64,000 nucleotides of DNA from Methanobrevibacter_A acididurans. GTDB lineage: Archaea > Methanobacteriota > Methanobacteria > Methanobacteriales > Methanobacteriaceae. Location: NCBI RefSeq assembly GCF_046197875.1, contig NZ_CP166991.1, forward strand, positions 620,001 through 684,000, written 5' to 3'. Positions 45,546 to 54,958 of this stretch are shown one piece after another (the stretch's first letter is position 1; each line of letters opens with the position of its first letter). The notes beneath the pieces are model-generated. The model was not told the DNA's origin. It was given only the letters and a program-made list of their open reading frames with translations, and did no database searches. The position numbers were made by a program, and so were the translations under genes.

Positions 45546-45791
45546 ATAAACATCCATTTTTAAGAAATGATTCTTAATTCAAAAAGAATATGATAAATAT
45601 TTTAAGAATAATCAAAAACCATTTCAAAAAAAATTCATAATTTTATAAGCTAAAAAAAAATTTCTAATTATCATTTAATTTAAAAAGTTTGTTTATTCAA
45701 AAAAAAATTTTAATAAAAAAATAACGGAAAACCTCACAAAAAAAATTAATTTAAAATCAAAAATAATATTTACAGAAGAGAGAAGATTTAT
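45546..45791. other. Non-coding upstream region of amt
   Basis: About 245 bp, A-rich, without a gene. The promoter for the amt-glnK operon is expected here; no clear TATA box can be named. GAAGAGAGAAG before the amt start is a weak ribosome binding site. Confidence 0.35.
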
Positions 45792-47012
45792 ATGTCAGCA
45801 ATCGCAGCATTAAGTTCAGGTGATACAGCATGGATAATAGTAGCATCTATTCTAGTATTACTCATGAGTATACCTGGAGCCGCATTTTTTTATGGCGGAC
45901 TAGCTAAAAAGAAAAACGTATTAAACACAATGTTTTTAACACTCATAGCATTTGCAATAATTGCATTAATATGGGTAACTTATGGATATTCATTTGCCTT
46001 TGGTTCAACAATTAATGGAATCATAGGAGCACCTGCAAACCTATTTATGTCAGGAATTTCTCCAGATGCATTAAATGGATCAATACCAACAATGCTTTAT
46101 ATAGTGTTCCAATTAACATTTGCAGCATTAACAGGAGCATTAATATCAGGTGCAGTAGTAGGAAGAATGAAAACATCTTCATGGATAGTATTTATTATCG
46201 CATGGGCAACACTTGTATACCTACCAATATGTCATTGGGTATGGGGTGGAGGATGGTTAATGAACCTCGGAGCTCTTGATTTCGCAGGAGGTACAGTAGT
46301 TCATATTAACTGTGGTCTATCCGCATTAGCACTTATCTTAGTATTAGGTGCACGTAAAGAAAAAACATTATTACCTCATAACTTAACAACATCCATACTT
46401 GGTGCAGCATTCCTATTCTTTGGATGGTTAGGATTCAATGGAGGATCTGCATTAACAGCTGGAGGATTAGCTTCCAGTGCAATACTTGTAAGTATAGTAG
46501 CAGCATGTGCAGCACTCATCATGTGGTGTATTATTGATGCTATAAAAGTTGGAAAACCAACAGTATTAGGTGCAATAACAGGACTCATAGCAGGACTTGT
46601 AGCAATCACTCCTGCAGCAGGATTTGTTGATGTTCCAGCAGCAATTATAATTGGTCTTGGAGCTTCATTAGTTTCATACTTCGCAGTATACTACATTAAA
46701 GAAAGACTTGGATACGATGATGCATTAGATGTATTTGGTGTACACGGATGTTCCGGTATATTTGGATCAATCGTAACAGGTATATTCGCATCCCCATTCA
46801 TTAACTCCGCAGCATCAGGATTATTATATGGAAATCCAGGACAAGTAGGAATACAATTACTTGCAACTGCAGTCTCAATAGTATGGGCATTTGGTGTAAG
46901 TTATATCATTGCTAAAGTAATCGATAAAACAATGGGTCTAAGAGTAGAAGAATCAGTTGAAGTAGAAGGATTAGATACCAATCTTCACGAAGAATCCGGA
47001 TACAACTTATAA
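45792..47012 (+). CDS. amt: Ammonium transporter (Amt)
   Basis: 406 residues with eleven predicted membrane spans. It has MSIPGAAFFYGGLAKKKNVL, the twin histidines H171 (VVHINCG) and H318 (FGVHGCSG) of the conduction pore, and LGFNGGSALTAGG. It takes up ammonium. It is followed by glnK after 38 bases, the standard Amt-PII pairing, where PII blocks the channel when nitrogen is plentiful. Confidence 0.97.
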   Translation: MSAIAALSSGDTAWIIVASILVLLMSIPGAAFFYGGLAKKKNVLNTMFLTLIAFAIIALIWVTYGYSFAFGSTINGIIGAPANLFMSGISPDALNGSIPTMLYIVFQLTFAALTGALISGAVVGRMKTSSWIVFIIAWATLVYLPICHWVWGGGWLMNLGALDFAGGTVVHINCGLSALALILVLGARKEKTLLPHNLTTSILGAAFLFFGWLGFNGGSALTAGGLASSAILVSIVAACAALIMWCIIDAIKVGKPTVLGAITGLIAGLVAITPAAGFVDVPAAIIIGLGASLVSYFAVYYIKERLGYDDALDVFGVHGCSGIFGSIVTGIFASPFINSAASGLLYGNPGQVGIQLLATAVSIVWAFGVSYIIAKVIDKTMGLRVEESVEVEGLDTNLHEESGYNL

Positions 47013-47050
47013 GATCAAAAACAATATATTATTAATGGAGTCATGATAAC

Positions 47051-47389
47051 TTGAAAAGAATAATAGCAGTAATTCGTGAAGCAAAATTAGAAGATGTAAA
47101 AAAAGCCTTAATAAGAATAGGGTGTGATGGAATGAACATCTCCGAAATTAGAGGAAGAGGACGACAATTAGGAATAAAAGAATCATACAGAGGTTCAAAC
47201 TATTGTATAGATTTAATCCCAAAAACACGTGTAGAACTAATTGTCAAAGACGAAGATGTTGAAGAAGTTAGTCAAGTAGTAATAGATGCTGCAAGAACTG
47301 GTGATGTTGGAGATGGTAAAATTTTCATCTCACCAATTGATGAAGTCATAAGAATAAGAACAGGTGAAAGAGGAGACGATGCAGTATAA
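47051..47389 (+). CDS. glnK: PII nitrogen regulatory protein (GlnK)
   Basis: 112 residues from a TTG start, with GGAG 10 bases upstream. T-loop ESYRGSNY with Tyr46 and Tyr51, the ligand-binding GRGRQ motif near 35-39, and the C-terminal GDGKIFISPIDEVIRIRTGE signature are all present. GlnK senses 2-oxoglutarate and ATP/ADP and gates the adjacent Amt channel. Confidence 0.96.
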   Translation: MKRIIAVIREAKLEDVKKALIRIGCDGMNISEIRGRGRQLGIKESYRGSNYCIDLIPKTRVELIVKDEDVEEVSQVVIDAARTGDVGDGKIFISPIDEVIRIRTGERGDDAV

Positions 47390-47469
47390 TGCATCTAATC
47401 CAAATCCCACCTTCTTTCTCCTTTTTTTAAAATTACTAAATATAATAAATTAATAAATAACTTTTTTTT

Positions 47470-47682
47470 TTAAACTTCAGGTAAACAATAAGCCATGAAA
47501 GCAACTAAAATCATATAAACTAAATAAATTATACCTGCCCAAATATTACTTGTAAAACTAAGAACTATCCAAAAAACAAAAGTAATAATTAAAAAATAGA
47601 TTCCAATATGATCATGTTGCATAACATGACCTAAACCGGGCATAATCAAACTAATTATTCCTGCAAAAACACTTTCAACCAT
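47470..47682 (-). CDS. Small membrane protein (TM2-like), 70 aa
   Basis: 70 residues with two hydrophobic helices. The motif SLIMPGLGHVMQHDHIGIY resembles TM2 and DUF5683-type turns (PGxGxxxQ then a second helix). A similar motif, SFFLPGIGELIQGG, occurs in the small protein at 47912. The two may be distant paralogues. No ribosome binding site of note (AAGGAAA). Function unknown. Confidence 0.6.
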   Translation of the reverse strand: MVESVFAGIISLIMPGLGHVMQHDHIGIYFLIITFVFWIVLSFTSNIWAGIIYLVYMILVAFMAYCLPEV

Positions 47683-47911
47683 TATAAATAATTTCCTTAT
47701 TAAACTTATAATTAATAAAACTTTAAAATCATAAGTATTTAACTCTTATTATTTATGAAATTTAAAACTATCATTTTAATATAATAAAAAGATGAATTTT
47801 GTAGAAATAGTATCAAAAAATATTTCGTGTTTATAAAAAATTAGTATTTTAAGGGGTTAATAAGGGGAAATTAATAAATAAAAATTTTCCCCAAAATTTA
47901 AATTTTTAATT

Positions 47912-48139
47912 TTATTCACTCATTTTGTAAGTATCATATGCAAAGTAAATACAATATATTAATACTATGATTGCTAATATGCTGTATACAATACTACCTT
48001 TAGTGGAGAACATAATTGCACCGAGTATAAGATAAATGATGAATATTATAATATTTTTTTTAGTTTCTCCACCTTGTATTAATTCTCCAATACCTGGTAA
48101 GAAAAATGAGATTATTGTAGCTAAATATTTATTTACCAT
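47912..48139 (-). CDS. Small membrane protein (TM2-like), 75 aa
   Basis: 75 residues from the ATG at 48139, which follows a perfect GGAGGTGA; the ATG at 48154 lies in front of that site and is rejected. The product begins MVNKYLATIISFFLPGIGELIQ and has two to three hydrophobic segments ending YDTYKMSE. It shares the PGxGxxxQ turn with the neighbour at 47470. Function unknown. Confidence 0.65.
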   Translation of the reverse strand: MVNKYLATIISFFLPGIGELIQGGETKKNIIIFIIYLILGAIMFSTKGSIVYSILAIIVLIYCIYFAYDTYKMSE

Positions 48140-48427
48140 AATTTTCACCTCCATAAAAATGTTTATTAATATTTTATTATTATACTTAAGATATATTAAT
48201 ACTTTTTGTTTTTTTTTTATTTGTTTTTTTTTTATAATTAAATCTTATTTTTAAAGTATTGTAATTTTAAGTATTGTTTTAATCTTTAGATTAATAATTA
48301 AAGAAACATTTTTTTTAGAAATTTATTTTTTTGTCTAATTTTTTATTATTTTTTTTATTTAAGTTTAAAAAGATTAATTATTTTTGGGAAATTTATATTA
48401 AAAATAAGATATATAATTATATTTAAT

Positions 48428-51109
48428 ATGATTATTTTAAGAAAAAGTAAAAATGCTTGGAAAATGTATCCTATAGGTTCTCCTAAAGGGGCTTTAAACA
48501 CTAGAAGGGAACCTGAATTTGTAGGAACACTTAAATTTCACTATGATGAAGCAGGTTTTAACTTAAACAAATATATTAAGAAAACTGAAAACGAGGATAA
48601 ATTATATCCTCCCTCTGATGCTATAAATTTCTTGCGCTCACAAGCAGTATTTCTAGCTAGTCATGATGAGGATATAGAAGAATTTTTAACCAGTTCTAAT
48701 ATAAAAGTAAGACATACTAAAGTTTGTCCCCACTGTATATATGAAGGGTTTGTAACAATCATTAGTAAAGATTATAGTTACTCTTATCATGATCAAAGAA
48801 TTTGTAAAACTTGTGCTGAAGAAACTATTAAAAGAGAAATGAAACTTCGAAGATATGATAAGCATGTTTCTAAAAATTTTAGTCGAGTTTTGCAGAAAAC
48901 TGGAAGTTTAGATACTGTACTTGAAATGTTATCTCCAAAGTTTGATCCTTTAAAACATAATAATTTAACACTTTTTGATAAGATTAAAGTGAATGATAAT
49001 AAGTTTCCTGAAATCAAGATGAGTAGATTAAAAGTTCCTAAACCATTTAAAAAAGTATTAACTAGGGATCCTGATGCAAAACTTTTACCTGTGCAATTAC
49101 TTGCTATACGTGAAGGTGTGATGCGTGATGAGGATATGCTTGTTGTTTCTGCTACTGGTAGTGGTAAAACTTTAATTGGTGAACTTGCAGGTATTCCTAA
49201 GGCTTTAAATGGTAAGAAGTTTCTTTTTTTAACACCTCTTGTTGCACTTGCTAATCAGAAGTATCGTGATTTTAAAAAGAAATATGAACCTTTAGGTTTA
49301 AAAGTTGCAATTAAAGTTGGACAAAATCGTATACATGCTAAAAATGAATTAAGCTTACCAGATTCTAATATTACTAATTCTGATATTATTGTTGGTACTT
49401 ATGAAGGTTTAGATTTCATGTTACGTAGTGGTAAGAAGGATTTACTAACTAATCTTGGAGTAGTGCTTATTGATGAAATTCACACAATTTCAGATCCTGA
49501 TAGAGGTTTAAGATTAAATGGTTTAATTAATCGTATACGTAATCTGTTCCCCAAAACTCAGTTGATTGGTTTAAGTGCTACTGTTCGTAATCCTAAAGTT
49601 TTAGCTGATGCTTTTAATATGAAACTTGTGGAATATGATCAACGTCCTGTACCTTTAGAGCGACATCTTGTTTTTGTTAGAAATGAGGTTCAAAAACGTT
49701 TAATTATGAAGAAACTTGTACAAAAGGAATATCATAGTAAGAGTAGTAAAGGTTTTAAAGGTCAAACTATTATTTTCACTAATTCTCGTCGTAAAACTCA
49801 TAAAATTGCGAATTTTTTAAGTAATAAAGGAATTAATGCTAGTGCTTATCATGCAGGTTTATCTTATTATAAGAAGGAACGTATTGAGAAAAATTTTGGT
49901 AAAGGTAAGATTGCTGCTGTTGTAACTACTGCCGCTTTAGCTGCTGGTGTGGATTTCCCTGCCAGTCAAGTTATTTTTGAATCTTTACTTATGGGTAATA
50001 AATGGATTAGTCCTAATGAATTTAGTCAAATGCTTGGAAGAGCAGGACGTCCTAGTTATCATGATCGAGGTATGATTTATTTATTACCTGAAATTGATAA
50101 TGAATTTGACAATATATCTGAGGAAGTTACTGCTTTAAATTTACTTGAAAGTGATGTTGAAGATGTTCATGTTAATTATACTGAATCAGGTACTTTAGAA
50201 GAGATTTTAGCTGATGTTAGTAGTGAGTCTTTAACTAATATTCAAATGATACATGATTTTTACTCTAAAAAACCAATTCCTATAGAACTAGATATAGGGG
50301 TAAATGAATTAATAGATAATAAAATGTTAAACCTTGATTATAATAAAAATGTTAACTCTTCAAAGTATGGTCGAGCAGTAAGTATGAGTTTTTTATCACC
50401 GGAAGATGGAGAATATGTGAAGAATTCACTTAAACGTGGAGATTACTTAAACCAATTTATAAACAAACCTTACATGCAAAAACGTATTACAAAAATTTCA
50501 TCAAAAAAACAAACAACACATAAAAGTTTAGAATCACAAAAAAATAAAAAAAATAAAAATAAGAACAAAAAAACTAAAAAAAATAATTATAAACACTTAG
50601 ATAAAAATAATCCAGAATTAAAAATAGAAAACATTGCAATGGATTTAGAATTATTTGAAAACGCTTACCTCTCTCCAGTAATACATAAACAAATATCAAA
50701 CAGTATGAAAATGAATTTTTCAACAAGATTATTCAGCGAATCCACTTTAGATATTATATCCTCTGGGGATGTTCTAGCTAAAGTAGATAAAAAATTTCAA
50801 GAAGCATTACTTCGTTTACAAATAGATTTCTTACGTTGTAAATGTAAAGATCGTCCATTTTGTGATTGCTTACAAAGAGGAGTTACTATGATAATTTTAG
50901 AGCAACGTTTAAAACATAAAGATCCTAATGATATTAGTCGTAAACTCTATAATGAGTACCAAATACAAGCTTATCCTGGAGATATTTATAGTTGGTTAGA
51001 TACTTTTGTCCGTAACTTAGATGCTATTAAACGCATAAGTAAAGCATTTGATAATAAGAAAATGGTTAAAGCTTGTAATAATTTAATTAAAGTTATAGAA
51101 AAAGGATAA
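48428..51109 (+). CDS. Ski2/Hel308-like DEAD/H-box helicase with N- and C-terminal cysteine clusters
   Basis: 893 residues. An N-terminal zinc-binding region (CPHC near 100, CKTC near 127) precedes a helicase core with Walker A SATGSGKTLIGE (about 240-251), motif II LIDEIHTISDP (about 345), motif III GLSATVRNP and motif VI QMLGRAGRP (about 533-541). A Lys/Asn-rich insert (about 690-725) follows. A second cluster, RCKCKDRPFCDC (about 803-814), is near the C-terminus. The fold is that of superfamily 2 Ski2/Hel308-type helicases. The zinc elements differ from plain Hel308. No ribosome binding site is obvious. It converges on the YigZ gene with a 9-base gap. Confidence 0.85.
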   Translation: MIILRKSKNAWKMYPIGSPKGALNTRREPEFVGTLKFHYDEAGFNLNKYIKKTENEDKLYPPSDAINFLRSQAVFLASHDEDIEEFLTSSNIKVRHTKVCPHCIYEGFVTIISKDYSYSYHDQRICKTCAEETIKREMKLRRYDKHVSKNFSRVLQKTGSLDTVLEMLSPKFDPLKHNNLTLFDKIKVNDNKFPEIKMSRLKVPKPFKKVLTRDPDAKLLPVQLLAIREGVMRDEDMLVVSATGSGKTLIGELAGIPKALNGKKFLFLTPLVALANQKYRDFKKKYEPLGLKVAIKVGQNRIHAKNELSLPDSNITNSDIIVGTYEGLDFMLRSGKKDLLTNLGVVLIDEIHTISDPDRGLRLNGLINRIRNLFPKTQLIGLSATVRNPKVLADAFNMKLVEYDQRPVPLERHLVFVRNEVQKRLIMKKLVQKEYHSKSSKGFKGQTIIFTNSRRKTHKIANFLSNKGINASAYHAGLSYYKKERIEKNFGKGKIAAVVTTAALAAGVDFPASQVIFESLLMGNKWISPNEFSQMLGRAGRPSYHDRGMIYLLPEIDNEFDNISEEVTALNLLESDVEDVHVNYTESGTLEEILADVSSESLTNIQMIHDFYSKKPIPIELDIGVNELIDNKMLNLDYNKNVNSSKYGRAVSMSFLSPEDGEYVKNSLKRGDYLNQFINKPYMQKRITKISSKKQTTHKSLESQKNKKNKNKNKKTKKNNYKHLDKNNPELKIENIAMDLELFENAYLSPVIHKQISNSMKMNFSTRLFSESTLDIISSGDVLAKVDKKFQEALLRLQIDFLRCKCKDRPFCDCLQRGVTMIILEQRLKHKDPNDISRKLYNEYQIQAYPGDIYSWLDTFVRNLDAIKRISKAFDNKKMVKACNNLIKVIEKG

Positions 51110-51118
51110 AAAAAGATT

Positions 51119-51718
51119 TCATTGCTTTTCAAGGAATTTTTCACCAAGACTAATTATTCGTATTTGATTTTGTAATTTGCTTTTAATAGACTCTAAAAGT
51201 TTAACATCTAATAAAGCTATAATGTATTTCACATCTTCCACATACTCTTTTTTAATTATTCTTAAGTTATGGTTTCTAATTTCATTATCCACATTCTTTA
51301 TAATAGTGTAAGAAAATATTAATTGAACTGTTTGGTATTTTTCCATTTCAACTATTTCTGCGGTTTCTAAAGTGTTTTGCACACTTTTACTATATGCTCT
51401 AACAAGTCCTCCAGCACCTAATTTTATTCCACCAAAATATCTAGTTACTATTGCTGTGATGTTTTGAAGATTATTTTTCTTTAAAATATTAAGCATAGGT
51501 CTTCCAGCAGTTCCACTAGGTTCACCATTATCATCATAACCTTCACCATCTTCTACAATATAAGCAGTGCAATTATGGGTTGCATCTTTAAATTCCTCAG
51601 ATATTTGTTTAATTATTTCTTTGGCTTGTTTTTCATTAGTTGAAGGTATTAATCTACAGATGAATTCTGATTTTTTAATGTTTAATTCATTAATATATGT
51701 TTGTTTAATGGTTTTCAT
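51119..51718 (-). CDS. YigZ/IMPACT family protein (UPF0029)
   Basis: 199 residues. It contains the family signature DGEGYDDNGEPSGTAGRPML, followed by NITAIVTRYFGGIKLGAGGL and RAYSKSV, and a C-terminal DUF1949-like domain (about 130-199). YigZ proteins are thought to act in translation control or nucleotide metabolism, but the role is not settled. It lies against the end of the helicase gene. Confidence 0.92.
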   Translation of the reverse strand: MKTIKQTYINELNIKKSEFICRLIPSTNEKQAKEIIKQISEEFKDATHNCTAYIVEDGEGYDDNGEPSGTAGRPMLNILKKNNLQNITAIVTRYFGGIKLGAGGLVRAYSKSVQNTLETAEIVEMEKYQTVQLIFSYTIIKNVDNEIRNHNLRIIKKEYVEDVKYIIALLDVKLLESIKSKLQNQIRIISLGEKFLEKQ

Positions 51719-51886
51719 AAAAAAGTAGTCACCAAAATTTAATTATAGTTTTTTCTGTTTTTTTTAATATTTTAATATTATTCTTTAAAAACTATTTTTT
51801 TTAAGAGATCCATATTTAATAATTAAAAGAAGTAAGTAGTATTTTAAAAAAGATTTTTTAAATTGAAAATTATAAATTTTCTTTTT

Positions 51887-52132
51887 TTATAGTAATAAAA
51901 ACATTTTTACACCAATGATTATGAAAACAACACCAGCGATTCTTGATATTAATTCATGATAGCTTTGGAAGTATCCTCCAAAATAATTTCCAACACATAA
52001 TACTATTACAGTTAAAACGATATCAACAGCTAAAATCATCCAAAATGGAACACCATTTGCTCCAGATAAAGTACCAATTAATAAATTATCTAATTCTGCA
52101 GCACCAATAAGTGCTATAAGTTCTACTAACAT
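51887..52132 (-). CDS. Small membrane protein, 81 aa
   Basis: 81 residues with about three hydrophobic helices: the first has LVELIALIGAAELDNL, the last HELISRIAGVVFIIIGVKMF. The RIAGVVFIIIGVKMF end is reminiscent of membrane exporters of the MntP/TMEM165 type, of which this would be only half; so a fragment is possible. The start is supported by AGGATTG upstream (minus strand). Function not assigned. Confidence 0.5.
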   Translation of the reverse strand: MLVELIALIGAAELDNLLIGTLSGANGVPFWMILAVDIVLTVIVLCVGNYFGGYFQSYHELISRIAGVVFIIIGVKMFLLL

Positions 52133-52150
52133 TTTTTATCAATCCTTTTA

Positions 52151-53347
52151 TTATATTGATTTGGTTTTTAAAAATTCTATTATATTATAATGTTTTATTC
52201 CTTTTTGTGAAAAATCAGTTTCATCTGCACTTATTACGAATTTTGGATAATTATTTTCAATTTTTAATAATTCTCCAAATTCTCTTTTTTCATCATTTTC
52301 ACAGGTTAAATAATCTGTAATTTGGAAGTAAATTTTTTCATCATTTTTAATGCAAATAAAGTCTATTTCTTTATCTCTTAGTTTACCTATTGTAATACTA
52401 TAGCCACGTCTTAACATTTCCATATAAACTATGTTTTCTAAGATTTGACTTAAACATTCTGTGTTATTTAAACATAATGCTTGTCTGAATCCGTGGTCTG
52501 TTAGGTAAAATTTTTCATTAGTTTTTAGGACTTTATCTTCTATTAAATCTTCTCTTTTTACTTTGTGTATGAAGTATGCTTCTTCACAGTAAGTTAAGTA
52601 ATTATAAACTGTTTCGTGACTAATTTTTAGGCCTTGTTTTTTGAAATATTTTGAAATACTATTTGCTGAGAATGGGAAACCAATGTTTAATGTGATGAAT
52701 CTTATTAATTGATCTAGGATCATAGTACTTTTTATGGGATTTTTTTGAACTACTTCTTTGAAAATTATGGAATTATATAAATCTTCTAAATAAGTGAGTT
52801 TTAAATCTTCATTTAAATTAGAAACGTATGGTATTCCTCCAGATATTAAGTATTCTTCAAATATTAATTTTTCATTGTATTTTTCTTTTTTTTCTTTTTT
52901 TGATTCTATTATTTCTTTAAAATTTAAGGGATAGATTTTTATTATCTTATAATCTTGTTTTAATCTTTGTAATTTTTCGTTTAATTTGTGTTTATTGCTG
53001 ATTGTGAGGTAAATATCAGTGTTGGTGTTTTGTAATTTATTTATACTTTCATTCCAGTTTTCTACATTTTGGATTTCATAAAAGAATATGTATTGTTTTT
53101 CTTTTGTAATTTTTTTTTCTAGTATTTTGTCTAGTTGGGTATTATTTTTGATTTTGTGGTATGTTCCATTTTCAAAATTAATTTCTGTAATGTTTTCTTT
53201 TTTGGTTTGTCTTTTTTTTAATTCTTCTATTGTATTTTTTAGTATTTTTGTTTTACCTGCTCTTTTTATTCCGGCTAGTATTTTTATACAGTTTTGGTCT
53301 ATTAGTTCTTTGATTTGATTCGTGTATATTTCTCTTTCTATTGTCAT
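52151..53347 (-). CDS. AAA/DUF4143 protein with degenerate ATPase site
   Basis: 398 residues from the ATG at 53347 (a GTG at 53356 is nearer the Shine-Dalgarno). It is paralogous to the protein encoded at 55153. Its Walker A AGIKRAGKTKIL is kept, but the Walker B reads IFFYEIQN in place of FFDEIQN (Asp to Tyr), and the GSNSKLLSGE...LTGR segment with the arginine finger is replaced by TISNKHKLNEKL. The C-terminal DUF4143 domain, with DHGFRQALCLNN, ENIVYMEMLRRGY and KEIDFIC, is intact. A pseudo-ATPase that keeps the nuclease-like domain is the simplest reading. Confidence 0.85.
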   Translation of the reverse strand: MTIEREIYTNQIKELIDQNCIKILAGIKRAGKTKILKNTIEELKKRQTKKENITEINFENGTYHKIKNNTQLDKILEKKITKEKQYIFFYEIQNVENWNESINKLQNTNTDIYLTISNKHKLNEKLQRLKQDYKIIKIYPLNFKEIIESKKEKKEKYNEKLIFEEYLISGGIPYVSNLNEDLKLTYLEDLYNSIIFKEVVQKNPIKSTMILDQLIRFITLNIGFPFSANSISKYFKKQGLKISHETVYNYLTYCEEAYFIHKVKREDLIEDKVLKTNEKFYLTDHGFRQALCLNNTECLSQILENIVYMEMLRRGYSITIGKLRDKEIDFICIKNDEKIYFQITDYLTCENDEKREFGELLKIENNYPKFVISADETDFSQKGIKHYNIIEFLKTKSI

Positions 53348-53714
53348 TTTTTTCACTTTTGACTATTTTTTTAGTCACGTTTTTTTGTTTGTCTTCATAA
53401 TATATAAAAGTTTTGCGTCTACAACTGCAAAAAATATGCAATTACTAAATTTTTATACTGTACATACAAAATTTAGTAAATTTTTAATTTTTACTCTAAA
53501 ACTAAAAAATACACTCAAAAAAAATGAGTATTTAAAAAAAATTTAGATTAACTAATAAATTTACTGTTAAATTATAAATTTAAAATTATTAAAAAAATAA
53601 AAATCAGAAAAACAAGTTTTTAATATTTGGGGCCAAATTTATATTTAATAATAAACATACATATACAAAGAATTATATTAACAAAAATTTTATTGAAGGA
53701 TGGTGAAAAAATAA
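53348..53714. other. Non-coding gap between the DUF4143 gene and a small secreted protein gene
   Basis: About 370 bp. The only feature noticed is the inverted repeat at 53442-53479. Promoters for both directions are expected; AATATATAAAAG near 53397-53408 could serve the DUF4143 gene in the opposite direction or be a coincidence. Confidence 0.4.
53442..53479. repeat. 12-bp perfect inverted repeat upstream of the DUF4143 gene
   Basis: TTACTAAATTTT (53442-53453) and AAAATTTAGTAA (53468-53479) are exact reverse complements separated by 14 bases. It lies about 95 bp before the 53347 start on the minus strand. It is a candidate operator. Confidence 0.5.
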
Positions 53715-54026
53715 ATGGCAAATAAAGCAGCAACAGCATTAGTATTTTTTGTAATTGCAATAATAGCATTCGGTTTAAGTGCCTGCTGTGCAATGGCAAC
53801 ATATGGTGCATTTCAAACATCATCAATCACAGGATCTGATAATGGTGATACAGGTAGTGTAAGTTCTGATTATTCAGTAAGTGATGGGGATTCAAATACT
53901 CAATCTTCTAATAATAATCAAGATATCTTAACAAATGTTAAAGATACTGTAAAATCATTACTCGGAATGGATACAAGCAATGAAACCCAATATAGTGAAG
54001 ACTCCTCTATAAGTAATGGTTATTAA
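53715..54026 (+). CDS. Small membrane-anchored protein with Ser/Asp-rich tail
   Basis: 103 residues. A hydrophobic N-terminus (about 6-30, ALVFFVIAIIAFGLSACC) is followed by a Ser/Asp/Asn/Thr-rich, probably disordered extracytoplasmic tail. The CC pair just after the span is a candidate lipid-attachment or disulfide site, but it does not fit a standard lipobox well. GGATGG precedes the ATG. A terminator hairpin follows at once. Function unknown. Confidence 0.65.
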   Translation: MANKAATALVFFVIAIIAFGLSACCAMATYGAFQTSSITGSDNGDTGSVSSDYSVSDGDSNTQSSNNNQDILTNVKDTVKSLLGMDTSNETQYSEDSSISNGY

Positions 54027-54072
54027 ATCTCCCGTTTTAATTATATGGGAGATTCACAATTTTATTCTACTT
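54026..54072 (+). terminator. Hairpin plus T-run after the small secreted protein gene
   Basis: AATCTCCC (54026-54033) pairs with GGGAGATT (54047-54054) over a 13-base loop; the stem is followed by T-rich sequence to 54076. Confidence 0.6.
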
Positions 54073-54087
54073 TTTTTTAAAAAAATT

Positions 54088-54921
54088 TTAAATTAATGGT
54101 TCAGGTATTCTAGGATTATCTTTTTTAGGCTTAACTCCACCAATTTTATCTAATCTCAATTTTAAAAATTCAGCACCCTTTGGAGTTATAGCATAAATAG
54201 GTACAGATTCACCTACTTTATAAACATTATTTTCTTCACAAATCTCCCAAACATATTTAGAAGCACAAGCAGTTATAATTTCACAATTACTTATTAATTC
54301 ACTTGCATCTTTCTTGCTTAAACCTGTGGTGTGAACACCAAAAATGTAAATATTAACATCAGGATTAGAATCTTTTAATTTCTGGATTTCATTTAAACCA
54401 TCACAACCTGCAAAAGTTACAACAATATTTTTAAAACCTCTATTTATTGCAAGTTTCACACCTTCAACTTGATTAATTGTAGTATTCTTGGGATCTGCTA
54501 CATTTTCAATACCTATTTTTTCTATTATTTCAGGTATAGGGCTTGTTTTTATAAGTCCAGATACTCTTCCACCTACTCCTTGAACAATTTCAGGATTATC
54601 TAATATTACGGTTCCACAACCTTCACAGACCATTACGGCACAATCTATAATATTTTCTTCAATTAATGATGATGTTATTTCAGAGATTCCGAATGTTAAG
54701 AAGTCTTTCATTCTGATTTCACGTTCTGCTGTGCACATACCAAAATCTTTTATACGAAATTCAATGTTTTCTTTTATTTTATCTTTAGTAAGTTTTTCAA
54801 TATTTCTATGTTTATGAAATAGTGGGCAGTAATCTATTTTTGGTTCACCAATGTTTACAATTTTCCCATCTTTAATCACTATTTTAGATTTACCTAATGC
54901 TTCAATAATGTGTTCATCCAT
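54088..54921 (-). CDS. Methanogenesis marker protein 8 (DUF2099)
   Basis: 277 residues. The start MDEHIIEALGKSKIVIKDGK, then KIDYCPLFHKHR, IEFRIKDFGMCTAEREIRMKDF and VMVCEGCG are diagnostic of methanogenesis marker 8, found in nearly all methanogens. It has several conserved cysteines that may bind a metal cluster. Its role in methanogenesis or cofactor assembly is not known. It supports the identification of the organism as a methanogen. Confidence 0.9.
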   Translation of the reverse strand: MDEHIIEALGKSKIVIKDGKIVNIGEPKIDYCPLFHKHRNIEKLTKDKIKENIEFRIKDFGMCTAEREIRMKDFLTFGISEITSSLIEENIIDCAVMVCEGCGTVILDNPEIVQGVGGRVSGLIKTSPIPEIIEKIGIENVADPKNTTINQVEGVKLAINRGFKNIVVTFAGCDGLNEIQKLKDSNPDVNIYIFGVHTTGLSKKDASELISNCEIITACASKYVWEICEENNVYKVGESVPIYAITPKGAEFLKLRLDKIGGVKPKKDNPRIPEPLI

Positions 54922-54958
54922 TTTATCACTATTAAAATATTTAGATTTAAATCTTATA

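Noticed and set aside
44908..45577. Two long frames on the plus strand (44908-45234 and 45239-45577)
   Set aside because: They are low-complexity Phe/Leu/Ile strings over T-rich sequence, with no ribosome binding site; the first overlaps the better-supported minus-strand small gene.
53088..53546. Frames near the start of the 52151 gene, both strands
   Set aside because: Antisense or out-of-frame to a well-supported gene, no binding sites.
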